Source: Bacteroidota bacterium (GTDB lineage: Bacteria; Bacteroidota; Bacteroidia; Bacteroidales; Lentimicrobiaceae). Taken from it: a stretch of DNA of 64,000 nucleotides. This document shows positions 52,575 to 61,145 of the stretch, one piece after another. The notes under the pieces are model-generated. The model saw only the letters and a list, made by a program, of their open reading frames with translations, was not told the origin of the DNA and did no database searches. Position 1 is the first letter of the stretch, and each line of letters begins with the position of its first letter. The stretch spans positions 456,505-520,504 of the forward strand of contig JAEZDY010000024.1 of the NCBI GenBank assembly GCA_023417935.1. The letters are read 5' to 3'. Position numbers and translations under genes: made by a program.

Positions 52575-54620
52575 GTTGTTGATCAATTTATCAGGAGATA
52601 CAAAACTTAGTTTTCCGTCGTGGTCTTCAGCCATTAGGATCATACCTTGCGATTCAATACCTTTCAGGTTTCGGGGTGCAAGGTTTACAAGTATGGTAAC
52701 TTGCCTGCCAATGATATGCTCAGGCTCATAATGCTCAGCAATGCCTGATACAACTGTACGTTTGTCAATGCCTGTATCAATAACAAGCTTCAACAATTTC
52801 TTTGTTTTTGCAACCTTTTCAGCAGCTATAATGGTGCCTATACGAAGGTCTATTTTGCCAAAATCATCAAACTCAATAACAGGTTTACCGGGATTTACCT
52901 TTGCATTTTCAGCTTCATTTGACTTTTTGGTATCCAAAAGCTTTTGTACTTGTTTTTGGATGGTTTCATCTTCAATCTTTTCAAAAAGGAATGCCGGTTG
53001 ATTAAGCAAGTGTCCTTCAGTTAGCAGGTCATGGTTACCTGCTTTATCCCACGTACTTACCTCAAGATTGAGCATTTCAGTAAGCTTAGTGGCTGTAAAT
53101 GGCATGAAAGGTTCACATAGAATGGCAAGATTAGCACAAATTTGGAGCGCTATATTTAAGTTTGTTTTTACTTTCTCAGGATCTGTTTTAATGGTTTTCC
53201 ATGGTTCAGTGTCTGTAAGGTACTTATTACCTAACCTCGCCAGATTCATAAACTCATTAAGCGCTTCCCTAAAACGATAATGCTCAATGCTATAACCAAT
53301 CTTTGCAGGGAAAGCTGCCATTTCATCAAGCACCTGCTTGTCGTGCTCATCTGTTTTGCCTAAAGCAGGTACTTTACCATCGTAATACTTATGGGTTAAA
53401 ACAATGGTACGGTTTACGAAGTTGCCAAAAATGGAGAGCAATTCACTGTTATTCCGCGTTTGGTAGTCACGCCAAGTGAAATCATTATCCTTTGTTTCAG
53501 GTGCATTAGCTGTAAGTACATAACGTAAAACATCCTGTTTACCCGGAAATTCCTCAAGGTATTCATGCAACCATACCGCCCAGTTTCGGGAAGTAGAGAT
53601 CTTGTCATTTTCAAGGTTAAGAAACTCATTGGCAGGCACATTCTCAGGTAAAATATAAGAGCCTTCAGCTTTGAGCATTCCTGGAAAAACTATGCAGTGG
53701 AACACTATATTGTCTTTGCCAATGAAATGTACCAGCTTTGAGCTTTCATCTTTCCACCATACTTTCCAGTCGTTTCCTGTTTGTTCTGCCCATTCACGTG
53801 TAGCGGAAATATATCCAATTGGAGCATCAAACCACACGTACAATACCTTACCTTCAGCACCTTCTATAGGCACTTGCACACCCCAGTCAAGATCGCGGGT
53901 TACTGCTCGTGGCTGAAGTCCTGTGTCGAGCCACGATTTGCATTGTCCGTATACATTGGCTTTCCAGTCATCTTTATGGCTTTCTAGAATCCATTGCCTC
54001 AACCAGCCCTCATATTTATCAAGCGGTAAGAACCAATGTTTTGTTTCACGCATTACCGGTACGCTGCCGCTAAGGGCCGATTTAGGATTAATAAGATCAG
54101 TAGAGTTTAGTGAAGTTCCACAATTTTCACACTGGTCACCATAAGCCCTTTCATTGCTACAATGCGGACAGGTTCCAGTGATGTACCTGTCGGCAAGGAA
54201 AGTCTGGTGTTCTTCGTCATAATATTGATTAGAGAACTTCTCAATAAACTCACCTTTTTCATACAACGTTGTAAAGAATTCTGATGCAGTTTCGTGATGT
54301 ATGCGATTGGAGGTTCTGGAATAGATATCAAATGAAACTCCAAACTCTTCAAATGACTTCTTAATTATTGTGTGGTACTTGTCAACTACCTGCTGCGGTG
54401 TTATTCCTTCCTTTCTGGCCTTGATGGTAATAGGGACACCATGCTCATCTGAACCACCAATGAAAACAACTGATTCACCTTTTGAGCGCAAGTACCGGGC
54501 GTATATATCAGCAGGCACATATACACCGGCAAGATGACCAATGTGAATTGGTCCGTTTGCATAAGGCAGTGCAGAAGTTATTGTATATCGTTTGAAGTTC
54601 TTATCATTATTCAGGGCCAT
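52557..54620 (-). CDS. metG: Methionyl-tRNA synthetase
   Basis: Class I synthetase charging tRNA-Met. ATG 54620 is used; the frame extends to a TTG at 54647, which falls inside the -7 box. The 687 residues hold the HIGH-type PYANGPIHIGHLAG, a zinc knuckle CPHCSNERAYGDQCENCG, the KMSKS equivalent DKISTSRNWAVW, an anticodon-binding helical domain, and a C-terminal EMAP-like tRNA-binding domain (IDLRIGTIIAAEKV). Normal for this phylum. The fbaA terminator lies just upstream. Confidence 0.97.
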   Translation of the reverse strand: MALNNDKNFKRYTITSALPYANGPIHIGHLAGVYVPADIYARYLRSKGESVVFIGGSDEHGVPITIKARKEGITPQQVVDKYHTIIKKSFEEFGVSFDIYSRTSNRIHHETASEFFTTLYEKGEFIEKFSNQYYDEEHQTFLADRYITGTCPHCSNERAYGDQCENCGTSLNSTDLINPKSALSGSVPVMRETKHWFLPLDKYEGWLRQWILESHKDDWKANVYGQCKSWLDTGLQPRAVTRDLDWGVQVPIEGAEGKVLYVWFDAPIGYISATREWAEQTGNDWKVWWKDESSKLVHFIGKDNIVFHCIVFPGMLKAEGSYILPENVPANEFLNLENDKISTSRNWAVWLHEYLEEFPGKQDVLRYVLTANAPETKDNDFTWRDYQTRNNSELLSIFGNFVNRTIVLTHKYYDGKVPALGKTDEHDKQVLDEMAAFPAKIGYSIEHYRFREALNEFMNLARLGNKYLTDTEPWKTIKTDPEKVKTNLNIALQICANLAILCEPFMPFTATKLTEMLNLEVSTWDKAGNHDLLTEGHLLNQPAFLFEKIEDETIQKQVQKLLDTKKSNEAENAKVNPGKPVIEFDDFGKIDLRIGTIIAAEKVAKTKKLLKLVIDTGIDKRTVVSGIAEHYEPEHIIGRQVTILVNLAPRNLKGIESQGMILMAEDHDGKLSFVSPDKLINNGSEIK

Positions 54621-54644
54621 TGTCAGGTGTTTTTTATGAAGTTG

Positions 54645-54652
54645 CAAAGATA
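54645..54652 (-). promoter_or_regulatory. -7 box (TATCTTTG) for metG
   Basis: Minus-strand TATCTTTG matches TAnnTTTG 25 nt before ATG 54620. It overlaps the TTG at 54647, so that TTG cannot be the start. Confidence 0.6.
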
Positions 54653-54660
54653 CAGGTTAT

Positions 54661-54695
54661 TAAAAAATACAGGGGCAGAAATATTCTGCCCCTGT
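54661..54695 (-). terminator. Terminator after fbaA
   Basis: Perfect 12-base stem ACAGGGGCAGAA/TTCTGCCCCTGT (54669-54680 with 54684-54695), three-base loop, followed on the minus strand by ATTTTTTA. It lies 32 bp after the fbaA stop and upstream of the metG -7 box. Confidence 0.92.
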
Positions 54696-54726
54696 AATAT
54701 TGAATTTTATAACCGGTCAACAAGCC

Positions 54727-55806
54727 TTAGTTACGATCAATGCAATTTAAATCCTCAAATGCAATCTTCAGACGGTTGATCATAGTCTTCTGACCTTCAT
54801 TAACCCACTTACGTGGATCGTAGTATTTCTTATTTGGTTTGTCGTCACCTTCAGGATTACCAATCTGGCCTTGCAGATATCCTTCATTCTTTTTATAATA
54901 TTGCATTACACCCTCCCAGGTAGCCCATTGGGTATCAGTGTCAATATTCATTTTAACAACACCGTAGGAAATGGCTTCTCTGATCTCTTCGCGGCTAGAG
55001 CCTGAACCTCCATGGAAAACAAAGTTTACAGGTTTGGGTGCGGTGTTTAGTGTTTTTTCTATATGTTCCTGTGAGTTTTTAAGAATGACAGGCTCCAGTT
55101 TAACATTTCCTGGTTTATATACACCGTGTACATTTCCAAATGAAGCTGCAATAGTGAACCTATTACTTACCTCACTCAATTGGGAATAAGCGTATGCTAC
55201 ATCTGATGGTTGTGTATATAAACGTGATGATTCAACACTTGTATTATCAACCCCATCTTCTTCTCCACCGGTAACACCAAGCTCTATTTCAAGCGTCATC
55301 CCTATTTTACTCATGCGCTCCAGGTATTTTTTGCAAATACTGATATTCTCTTCCAGTGGCTCTTCTGATAAATCGAGCATGTGTGAACTGAAAAGCGGTT
55401 TACCTGTTTCAGCATAAAACTTTTCACCCTCATCAAGGAGACCGTCAATCCATTTCAACAGTTTGTGGGCTGCGTGGTCAGTATGGAGAATAACTGGAAC
55501 CCCATAGAGTTCGGCAAGCAAATGTACATGTCTGGCACCTGAGATTGCACCGGCCAGAGCTGCACGTTCACCGTCATTATTAAGGAACTTGCCGGCATAA
55601 AAATGAGCTCCCCCGTTTGAAAATTGTATAATTACTGGTGAGTTTACTTCTTTAGCAGCCTGCATCACAGCATTAACCGAATCAGTGCCCACTACATTAA
55701 CTGCAGGTATTGCAAAACTATTGGCACGGGCTATCCTGAACACTTCCTGCACGTCGTCACCAGTTACAACACCCGGTTTTACTTTATCAAAAATACGATC
55801 TGACAT
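54727..55806 (-). CDS. fbaA: Class II fructose-bisphosphate aldolase
   Basis: Zinc-dependent aldolase of glycolysis and gluconeogenesis. ATG 55806 (MSDRIFDKVKPGVVTGDDV) is used; the frame extends to a TTG at 55860 near the -7 box. The 359 residues match class IIA (E. coli FbaA type): VILHTDHAAHKLLKW with zinc ligands, LEIELGVTGGEEDGVDN, FGNVHGVYKPGNVKL and FHGGSGSSREEI. It is divergent from the eIF2B-like gene. Confidence 0.97.
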   Translation of the reverse strand: MSDRIFDKVKPGVVTGDDVQEVFRIARANSFAIPAVNVVGTDSVNAVMQAAKEVNSPVIIQFSNGGAHFYAGKFLNNDGERAALAGAISGARHVHLLAELYGVPVILHTDHAAHKLLKWIDGLLDEGEKFYAETGKPLFSSHMLDLSEEPLEENISICKKYLERMSKIGMTLEIELGVTGGEEDGVDNTSVESSRLYTQPSDVAYAYSQLSEVSNRFTIAASFGNVHGVYKPGNVKLEPVILKNSQEHIEKTLNTAPKPVNFVFHGGSGSSREEIREAISYGVVKMNIDTDTQWATWEGVMQYYKKNEGYLQGQIGNPEGDDKPNKKYYDPRKWVNEGQKTMINRLKIAFEDLNCIDRN

Positions 55807-55847
55807 AATTAATTTTTTAAAAGATGGATTGGTTTCCTTTATCTTCG

Positions 55848-55855
55848 CAAAGATA
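55848..55855 (-). promoter_or_regulatory. -7 box (TATCTTTG) for fbaA
   Basis: Minus-strand TATCTTTG matches TAnnTTTG, 41 nt before the chosen fbaA ATG. No clear -33 element. Confidence 0.55.
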
Positions 55856-55928
55856 AACAACTTACCAATATGTTAGTTCATAGAGGTAGGGGCGCGTACG
55901 TTCCTGTTAATGCCAACACACTGATACT

Positions 55929-56801
55929 ATGTCATTTGAACTTAAAATAAAGGAACTTATTGCCGATAATTATTCAGGTTCGGCTGCTATACTTGATAAA
56001 CTTATCAAGAGTATTCAAACTTACATTAATACCCATGATATTGATACTTCATACCTTAGGGAAAGTCTGGAAAAAGTAGGCCGTAGCTTTCCTGACCTGG
56101 CTGTGGTGCATCACTTCATGCAACATTTCTTTGAGTTCCTCGACAGGCTTGATGAGCATATACTGCCTAATCCGCGCATGAAGTCGCGTATAGAATTTTT
56201 TATTGCAGAATATACCAGGGAATGGGATGAAAGTATTGACTTTGCCGCTGAAAAGATGGCCCGACTGGTGCAGTTTTATGGGAAAAGGATTCTCTTGCAT
56301 AGCAATAGTTCAAGCATACATATCCTCTTCAAACACCTTGCTCTCAGGAAAATCTTTCCTTCAGTTTATCAAACAATGTCGGGGCCGGTTTTTGAAGGAA
56401 AGATTCAGGCTGGCATTATTGCCGACATGGGTTGCACTGTTCATTTCATTAATGAAGCTGCAATAGGAAGGTTCATTAATGAAATAGATTTTGCAGTGGT
56501 TGGGGCAGATAATGTTTTCACTGATGGGTTCACCAATAAAATAGGTACATACCCTATTGCATTGGTTTGCAAAGCAGCAGAGAAACCATTGTATGTAATT
56601 TGTGATTCACGTAAACGGTCACCGGTTGATTACGCGAGCCGTACAAATGCCATGTTTGAGAAAGAAGCTCCTGAAAGTGAGGTGTGGGAAAAAGCTCCTC
56701 AAACAATAAAGCCAGTAAATTATTATTTTGAGTTTACACCTCAAAACCTGGTATCTGCCTATTTCTTTGAGGACACGTGGATCAACCTTGAGAGCAAGTG
56801 A
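55929..56801 (+). CDS. eIF2B alpha/beta/delta-like sugar-phosphate isomerase family protein
   Basis: Member of the IF-2B superfamily (eIF2B subunits, methylthioribose-1-phosphate isomerase MtnA, ribose-1,5-bisphosphate isomerase). The 290 residues have an N-terminal helical part and a C-terminal Rossmann-like domain with ILLHSNSSSIHILFKHLA, MSGPVFEGKIQAGIIADMGCTVHFINE, and the active-site VVGADNVFTDGFTNKIGTYPIALVCKAAEKPLYV. There is no RuBisCO or methionine-salvage neighbour, so the substrate is unknown. Divergent from fbaA. Confidence 0.8.
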   Translation: MSFELKIKELIADNYSGSAAILDKLIKSIQTYINTHDIDTSYLRESLEKVGRSFPDLAVVHHFMQHFFEFLDRLDEHILPNPRMKSRIEFFIAEYTREWDESIDFAAEKMARLVQFYGKRILLHSNSSSIHILFKHLALRKIFPSVYQTMSGPVFEGKIQAGIIADMGCTVHFINEAAIGRFINEIDFAVVGADNVFTDGFTNKIGTYPIALVCKAAEKPLYVICDSRKRSPVDYASRTNAMFEKEAPESEVWEKAPQTIKPVNYYFEFTPQNLVSAYFFEDTWINLESK

Positions 56802-56860
56802 TCGATAGATAAAATCCGACCAGCAGTAACCAAATGGCTGGATAGAATTTTACTCCTAAT

Positions 56861-59011
56861 TTATTCAGTTATACCTAAACGGTCGAGAATAAAAGCCAGT
56901 TCAAAAGCTGTTTCCCTAAGCTGATCAAATCTGCCGGTAGCACCACCATGACCTGATTGCATATTGGTACGAAGCAATAACAGGTTGTTGTCAGTTTTAT
57001 ATTCCCTGAGTTTGGCTACAAATTTTGCCGGCTCATGATATCCCACCTGCGAGTCGTTCCATCCCGCTGTAACAAGCATGTTTGGATAACTGTATGCCCC
57101 TATGTTATCGTAAGGTGAATATGAAAGCATGTAATCATAGTACTCCTTGATGTTAGGATTGCCCCATTCTTCATACTCCTGCACAGTTAAAGGCAAAGAA
57201 GTATCAAGCATGGTGTTGATCACATCAACAAAAGGCACAACTGCCACCACAGTATGGAATAGATCAGGCCGCATGTTTGCAACAGTTGTTACAAGTAAAC
57301 CTCCTGCACTGCCACCCATAATTGTTAGCTTGTTTGGCGAAGTATAACCCGCACTTATAAGTTGTTCTCCACATGAGATGAAGTCAGTGAATGTGTTCTT
57401 CTTATTAAGCAATTTGCCTTCTTCATACCAGTTTTCACCCATATCACTTCCACCCCTTATTTGCGCAATAGCAAAAACAAAGCCTCTGTTTATCAAACTG
57501 TAGAAAGAAGATATAAACCTTGCATCGGAAGTTGCACCGTAAGCGCCATATGAATAAAGAAGAGCAGGATTATCACCGTTCAGTTCAACCCCATTTTTAT
57601 ATATCACTGACATTGGAATCAGGGTATTATCAGGTGCTGTAGCATATATGCGCTCAACCGTGTAATTATCGGGATCGAAACCACCGGGGATTTCGGTTTG
57701 CCTGATTACTTCACTGATACCTTCAATGGGTTCGTATTCATAAACAGTTGTGGGACGGTTAAGTGAAACATAACTGTAACGGAGATGTGTTGAATAATAA
57801 TCAGGCAGCGGTATAACTTCAACTGTATAAACAGGCTCTGGGAAATTTATAGTCTTCTCATAATCATGTGTAATACCCCTTACAATAATCTCCACCAGTC
57901 CATTCTTTCTGATCTGAATGGCATAGAAATCATTAAAAACATCTAAATAGTCAATTCTCACCTGCTCATCATGTGGTAAAACTTCAGTCCAGTTGGCCTT
58001 ATTTTCAAAGCCTTCAACCGGTGCTTCGAATAATTTACCATTGAGGCTTTCCTTGTCTTTATACTGGATAAAGAATTTCTCTTTATGATGGTACACACCA
58101 TAGTCTACATCCTTAACTCTGGGCATAAACACCTTAAATTCGTCAAATGGTGTGTTGGCATTTAACATCAGGTATTCAGTGGTGGTAAAACTCGAAGAGG
58201 AGATGAAGAGGTAATCACTTGTTTTACTTTTTTGCAAATTAACGATAAACAGCTCATCAGTTTCTTCAAAGACCACAATGCCGGGATTGCTGCCAAACAC
58301 ATCATTCCTGTATACACGCCATGGGCGCATAGCTGAGTTGCACGTAGTATAGAATAATGTGCGATTGTCATTAGCCCATTCTACATCAACCACCATGGTG
58401 ACTTCAAAGCCCGAAAGCTCCATGCCTGTTTCGAGGTCGCGAACCCTGAGCACAAATTCAGCATATGAACCAGTTTCATTGGTCAGGTAAGCTGCATAAC
58501 GGTTATCAGGGCTGATAGAATAGTCAGCAAATAAGAAAGCTGATTTACCTGAGGCCATCTGGTTAACATCAAAAATTATTTCCTCGTTAGCTGACAAAGT
58601 TTCTTTTTTCCGGCAATAAAGTTTATATTGCCTACACTTCTCGGTACGAGTATAATAGTAATATCCGTTACTAAATACAGGTGCTGATTGATCATCTTCC
58701 TTCAAGCGCGCCTTCATTTCATCAAATAACTTTTGCTCTAAGGCAGCTGATTGTTTAGTTACCTGATCAGCATATTCGTTCTCAGCCTTAAGATAGGAGA
58801 TCACTAAAGGGTTCGACCGTTCTTTTAGCCATGAATAATTGTCAGTACGTATATTATTGAACTTACTGAAAACTTCAGCCTTTTTAAAAGCAACTGGCGG
58901 GGTCAGAAAGTCTGACTGTCCCTTTACTATATTATAACTTGTATTAAATCGACCTGCAACCGTTCCAAGAGCGGCAGCGGGGACATAGCGCAAATTATGT
59001 TTTTTGATCAT
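56861..59011 (-). CDS. Prolyl oligopeptidase-family (S9A, PtrB-like) peptidase
   Basis: Serine peptidase of 716 residues. The N-terminal half is a beta-propeller, the C-terminal half an alpha/beta hydrolase with catalytic Ser in MGGSAGGLLVT, Asp in TAGWNDSQVGYHEP and His in QSGHGGATGRFDQ. Segments RGGSDMGENWYEEGKLLNKKNTFTDF and YSYGAYGATSDARF are typical of oligopeptidase B. The first 30 residues are not a normal signal peptide, so the location is likely cytoplasmic or periplasmic by another route. Divergent from rluB. Confidence 0.93.
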   Translation of the reverse strand: MIKKHNLRYVPAAALGTVAGRFNTSYNIVKGQSDFLTPPVAFKKAEVFSKFNNIRTDNYSWLKERSNPLVISYLKAENEYADQVTKQSAALEQKLFDEMKARLKEDDQSAPVFSNGYYYYTRTEKCRQYKLYCRKKETLSANEEIIFDVNQMASGKSAFLFADYSISPDNRYAAYLTNETGSYAEFVLRVRDLETGMELSGFEVTMVVDVEWANDNRTLFYTTCNSAMRPWRVYRNDVFGSNPGIVVFEETDELFIVNLQKSKTSDYLFISSSSFTTTEYLMLNANTPFDEFKVFMPRVKDVDYGVYHHKEKFFIQYKDKESLNGKLFEAPVEGFENKANWTEVLPHDEQVRIDYLDVFNDFYAIQIRKNGLVEIIVRGITHDYEKTINFPEPVYTVEVIPLPDYYSTHLRYSYVSLNRPTTVYEYEPIEGISEVIRQTEIPGGFDPDNYTVERIYATAPDNTLIPMSVIYKNGVELNGDNPALLYSYGAYGATSDARFISSFYSLINRGFVFAIAQIRGGSDMGENWYEEGKLLNKKNTFTDFISCGEQLISAGYTSPNKLTIMGGSAGGLLVTTVANMRPDLFHTVVAVVPFVDVINTMLDTSLPLTVQEYEEWGNPNIKEYYDYMLSYSPYDNIGAYSYPNMLVTAGWNDSQVGYHEPAKFVAKLREYKTDNNLLLLRTNMQSGHGGATGRFDQLRETAFELAFILDRLGITE

Positions 59012-59058
59012 CCTTTTTATTTAGTTGTTCTGTTAACGTGCTGTATTTGATTGAGTTG

Positions 59059-59066
59059 CAAAATTA
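59059..59066 (-). promoter_or_regulatory. -7 box (TAATTTTG) for the S9 peptidase gene
   Basis: Minus-strand TAATTTTG matches TAnnTTTG 47 nt before the peptidase ATG. Confidence 0.5.
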
Positions 59067-59176
59067 CACATTAAAACAATATGGTAACACGATAAATGTG
59101 GAGATTTCGAAAATTTACATTAAGATTATGAAACATTCCGTTTTTGGGGAGTGAAATATAACTTCATTAAGTTGAT

Positions 59177-59264
59177 CTCTACCTTTCCTCTACCATTACT
59201 CTACCTTTCCTCTACCTTTTGTCTACCCCTAGGGTAGAGAAAGGGTAGAGGAAAGGTACTATAA
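59177..59264. repeat. Eight 11-bp units, part direct and part inverted
   Basis: Five direct 11-bp units built on [CG]TCTACCnnTn (59177, 59188, 59199, 59210, 59221) are followed by three units in the opposite sense, two of them GGGTAGAGRAA (59232 and 59243). The switch is at CCTAG (about 59228-59232). The inverted halves can pair as a long hairpin, with TCTACCC and GGGTAGA around a three-base loop. Confidence 0.88.
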
Positions 59265-59378
59265 ATGTATCCATAAATAAAACCAATTCCATTTTTGAAT
59301 ATTTTGCTAAAATATGCCCGATCATAATTCCTTATCACCTGTGTTTTTACTTTTCTGCCTGTGAATCATTAACTTCGC

Positions 59379-59386
59379 TATCTTTG
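59379..59386 (+). promoter_or_regulatory. -7 box (TATCTTTG) for rluB
   Basis: TATCTTTG matches TAnnTTTG and overlaps the TTG at 59384, so that TTG is not the start. The next ATG is 18 nt downstream at 59405. Confidence 0.6.
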
Positions 59387-59404
59387 CAAGCTAAAAAATT
59401 TATA

Positions 59405-60988
59405 ATGACTGCGATGAAAAGATTTTCGGGCGATAAGCCTGAAAAAAAAGGTCCTTCTAAAGGACGCCCGGTTGGGAAACCCGGCAGGCCACGTAATGAC
59501 AGTCGGAATTCCGACAGATCAGAGGGCAAAAGTGAGAACGACAAGCCATTTGTACGACGTGAGTCGTCATCAGATGGTGGTGAAAGAAAGCCTTACCAAA
59601 GAAGAGATTCTGATGGTGGTGAAAGAAAACCTTACCAAAGGAGAGACTCTGAAGGTGGCGAAAGAAAGCCATACCAGAGAAGAGATTCGGATGGTGGCGA
59701 AAGAAAGCCATACCAAAAAAGAGATTCTGAAGGTTCAGATAGAAAGCCATACCAGAGAAGAGATTCAGAAGGTGGAGAAAGAAAACCATTTGAAAGAAGG
59801 GATTCTGAAGGTGGTGAAAGAAAACCATATCAGCGCAGGGATTCAGAAGGGGGTGAAAGAAAACCATACCAGAGAAGAGATTCAGAAGGCGGTGAAAGAA
59901 AGCCATTCGAAAGAAGAGATTCAGATGGTAGTGAAAGAAAACCATATCAAAGAAAAGATTCTGATGGTAGTGAAAGGAAACCCTATCAAAGAAGAGATTC
60001 GGATTCTGATGAAAGAAAACCATTTCAAAGGAGAGAATCTGAAGGTGGCGAAAGGAAACCATACCAGAAACGTGATTCTGAAGGTGGAGAGAGAAAACCA
60101 TACCAAAGACGAGATTCAGAAGGCAATGATCGCCCATGGGACTCAGAAAAGAAAAGTTCATACAGAGGCAAACCCCGGTTTTCAGATGACAGAAAGGATG
60201 ATGGGGATCGTAAACCATTCAGACGTGATTCAGGCATTGCTAAAAAAGCCCCTTCCAGAAAACAGTCGAGTGATGATGGCACTGTAAGGTTAAATAAATA
60301 CATTGCTAATGCAGGTGTTTGTTCACGCAGAGAAGCTGATACAATGATTGAAGCTGGTGCTGTGACTGTTAACGGTAAAGTTGTTACTGAACTGGGCACA
60401 AAGGTTTCACCTGATGATAAGGTGCAGATAGGTAACGATACTTTAAATCCACAAAAGAAAGTGTACTTGCTGCTCAACAAACCTAAAGGTTATATTACTA
60501 CGGTTGACGACCCACAGGAACGCAATACTGTTATGATGTTAGTAAAAGATGCCTGCAAGGAACGGGTTTATCCGGTTGGAAGGCTTGATCGTAACACTTC
60601 AGGTTTATTACTCCTCACCAATGATGGTGAAATGGCAAAAAAACTTACCCATCCAAGTCATAAAGTCCGCAAGATATACCAGGTTGAAGTTAATAAGACT
60701 TTCTCAAAGTCAGACATGGTGCGCTTAACTGAAGGAATTGAACTGGAAGACGGTATTATGGCTGTTGATGAAATTGCCTATACGGGTTCGGGGGAGGATA
60801 AGAAAGTACTTGGAGTTGTTATACATTCAGGTAAAAATAGGGTTGTACGCCGGTTGTTTGAAGCACTTGAATATGAAGTGGTTAAACTTGACAGGGTTGC
60901 ATTCGCAAACCTCACAAAAAAAGATCTTCCCAGAGGACGCTATAGGTTCCTTTTAGAAAGTGAGATCAATATGCTTAAAATGATATAA
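59405..60988 (+). CDS. RluB-like 23S rRNA pseudouridine synthase with 13-residue repeat tail
   Basis: Pseudouridine synthase of the RluB/RsuA group, 527 residues from ATG 59405. The catalytic core is in the C-terminal half: S4 RNA-binding domain (VRLNKYIANAGVCSRREADTMIEAGAVTVNG) then the synthase domain with the catalytic Asp in YPVGRLDRNTSGLLLLTNDG and the end HSGKNRVVRRLFEALEYEVVKLDRV. The first 300 residues are a basic, disordered region with thirteen exact-length 13-residue repeats (R-R-D-S-x-G-G-E-R-K-P-Y-Q). Basic extensions are common in this phylum; this one is very long and regular. Confidence 0.93.
   Translation: MTAMKRFSGDKPEKKGPSKGRPVGKPGRPRNDSRNSDRSEGKSENDKPFVRRESSSDGGERKPYQRRDSDGGERKPYQRRDSEGGERKPYQRRDSDGGERKPYQKRDSEGSDRKPYQRRDSEGGERKPFERRDSEGGERKPYQRRDSEGGERKPYQRRDSEGGERKPFERRDSDGSERKPYQRKDSDGSERKPYQRRDSDSDERKPFQRRESEGGERKPYQKRDSEGGERKPYQRRDSEGNDRPWDSEKKSSYRGKPRFSDDRKDDGDRKPFRRDSGIAKKAPSRKQSSDDGTVRLNKYIANAGVCSRREADTMIEAGAVTVNGKVVTELGTKVSPDDKVQIGNDTLNPQKKVYLLLNKPKGYITTVDDPQERNTVMMLVKDACKERVYPVGRLDRNTSGLLLLTNDGEMAKKLTHPSHKVRKIYQVEVNKTFSKSDMVRLTEGIELEDGIMAVDEIAYTGSGEDKKVLGVVIHSGKNRVVRRLFEALEYEVVKLDRVAFANLTKKDLPRGRYRFLLESEINMLKMI
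59600..60106 (+). repeat. Thirteen 39-bp tandem repeats in rluB
   Basis: Thirteen units of exactly 39 bp with no indels, each encoding R-[RK]-[DE]-S-[ED]-x-x-[ED]-R-K-P-[YF]-[QE], flanked by partial units. The strand opposite and another frame stay open over most of the array as a by-product of the repeat. Confidence 0.95.
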
Positions 60989-61095
60989 TTAGTGATTAAC
61001 TGATATTCAAGGGTTAGGTTTTGCAGTCTCTAAATTCTTAACTTTTTCTGCTCTTTTAGATTTTCTAGATTACGTAGTATTCACATAAGTATTTT

Positions 61096-61145
61096 CAAGG
61101 TGTAATAGTGTTTCAGTCATTCTGAAGTCGATTACACCTTTTTAT
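61096..61145 (+). terminator. Terminator after rluB
   Basis: Stem AAGGTGTAAT pairing with ATTACACCTT (61096-61105 with 61130-61139) and a TTTATTT run. The 24-base loop contains an inner TTCAG/CTGAA stem, so it is a branched hairpin. It lies 108 bp after the rluB stop. Confidence 0.75.

Larger units (their letters stand above)
59012..59404. other. Divergent spacer between peptidase and rluB
   Basis: About 390 bp with no gene. It contains the peptidase -7 box, the 11-bp repeat array (59177-59264) and the rluB -7 box (59379-59386). The rest is AT-rich and featureless. Confidence 0.5.

Noticed and set aside
59457..60218. 253-residue open frame on the minus strand opposite rluB
   Set aside because: It exists only because the 39-bp repeat on the other strand has no stop in this frame; the product is a His/Phe/Leu repeat with no start context. 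The 271-residue frame at 59472-60287 (+) has the same cause.
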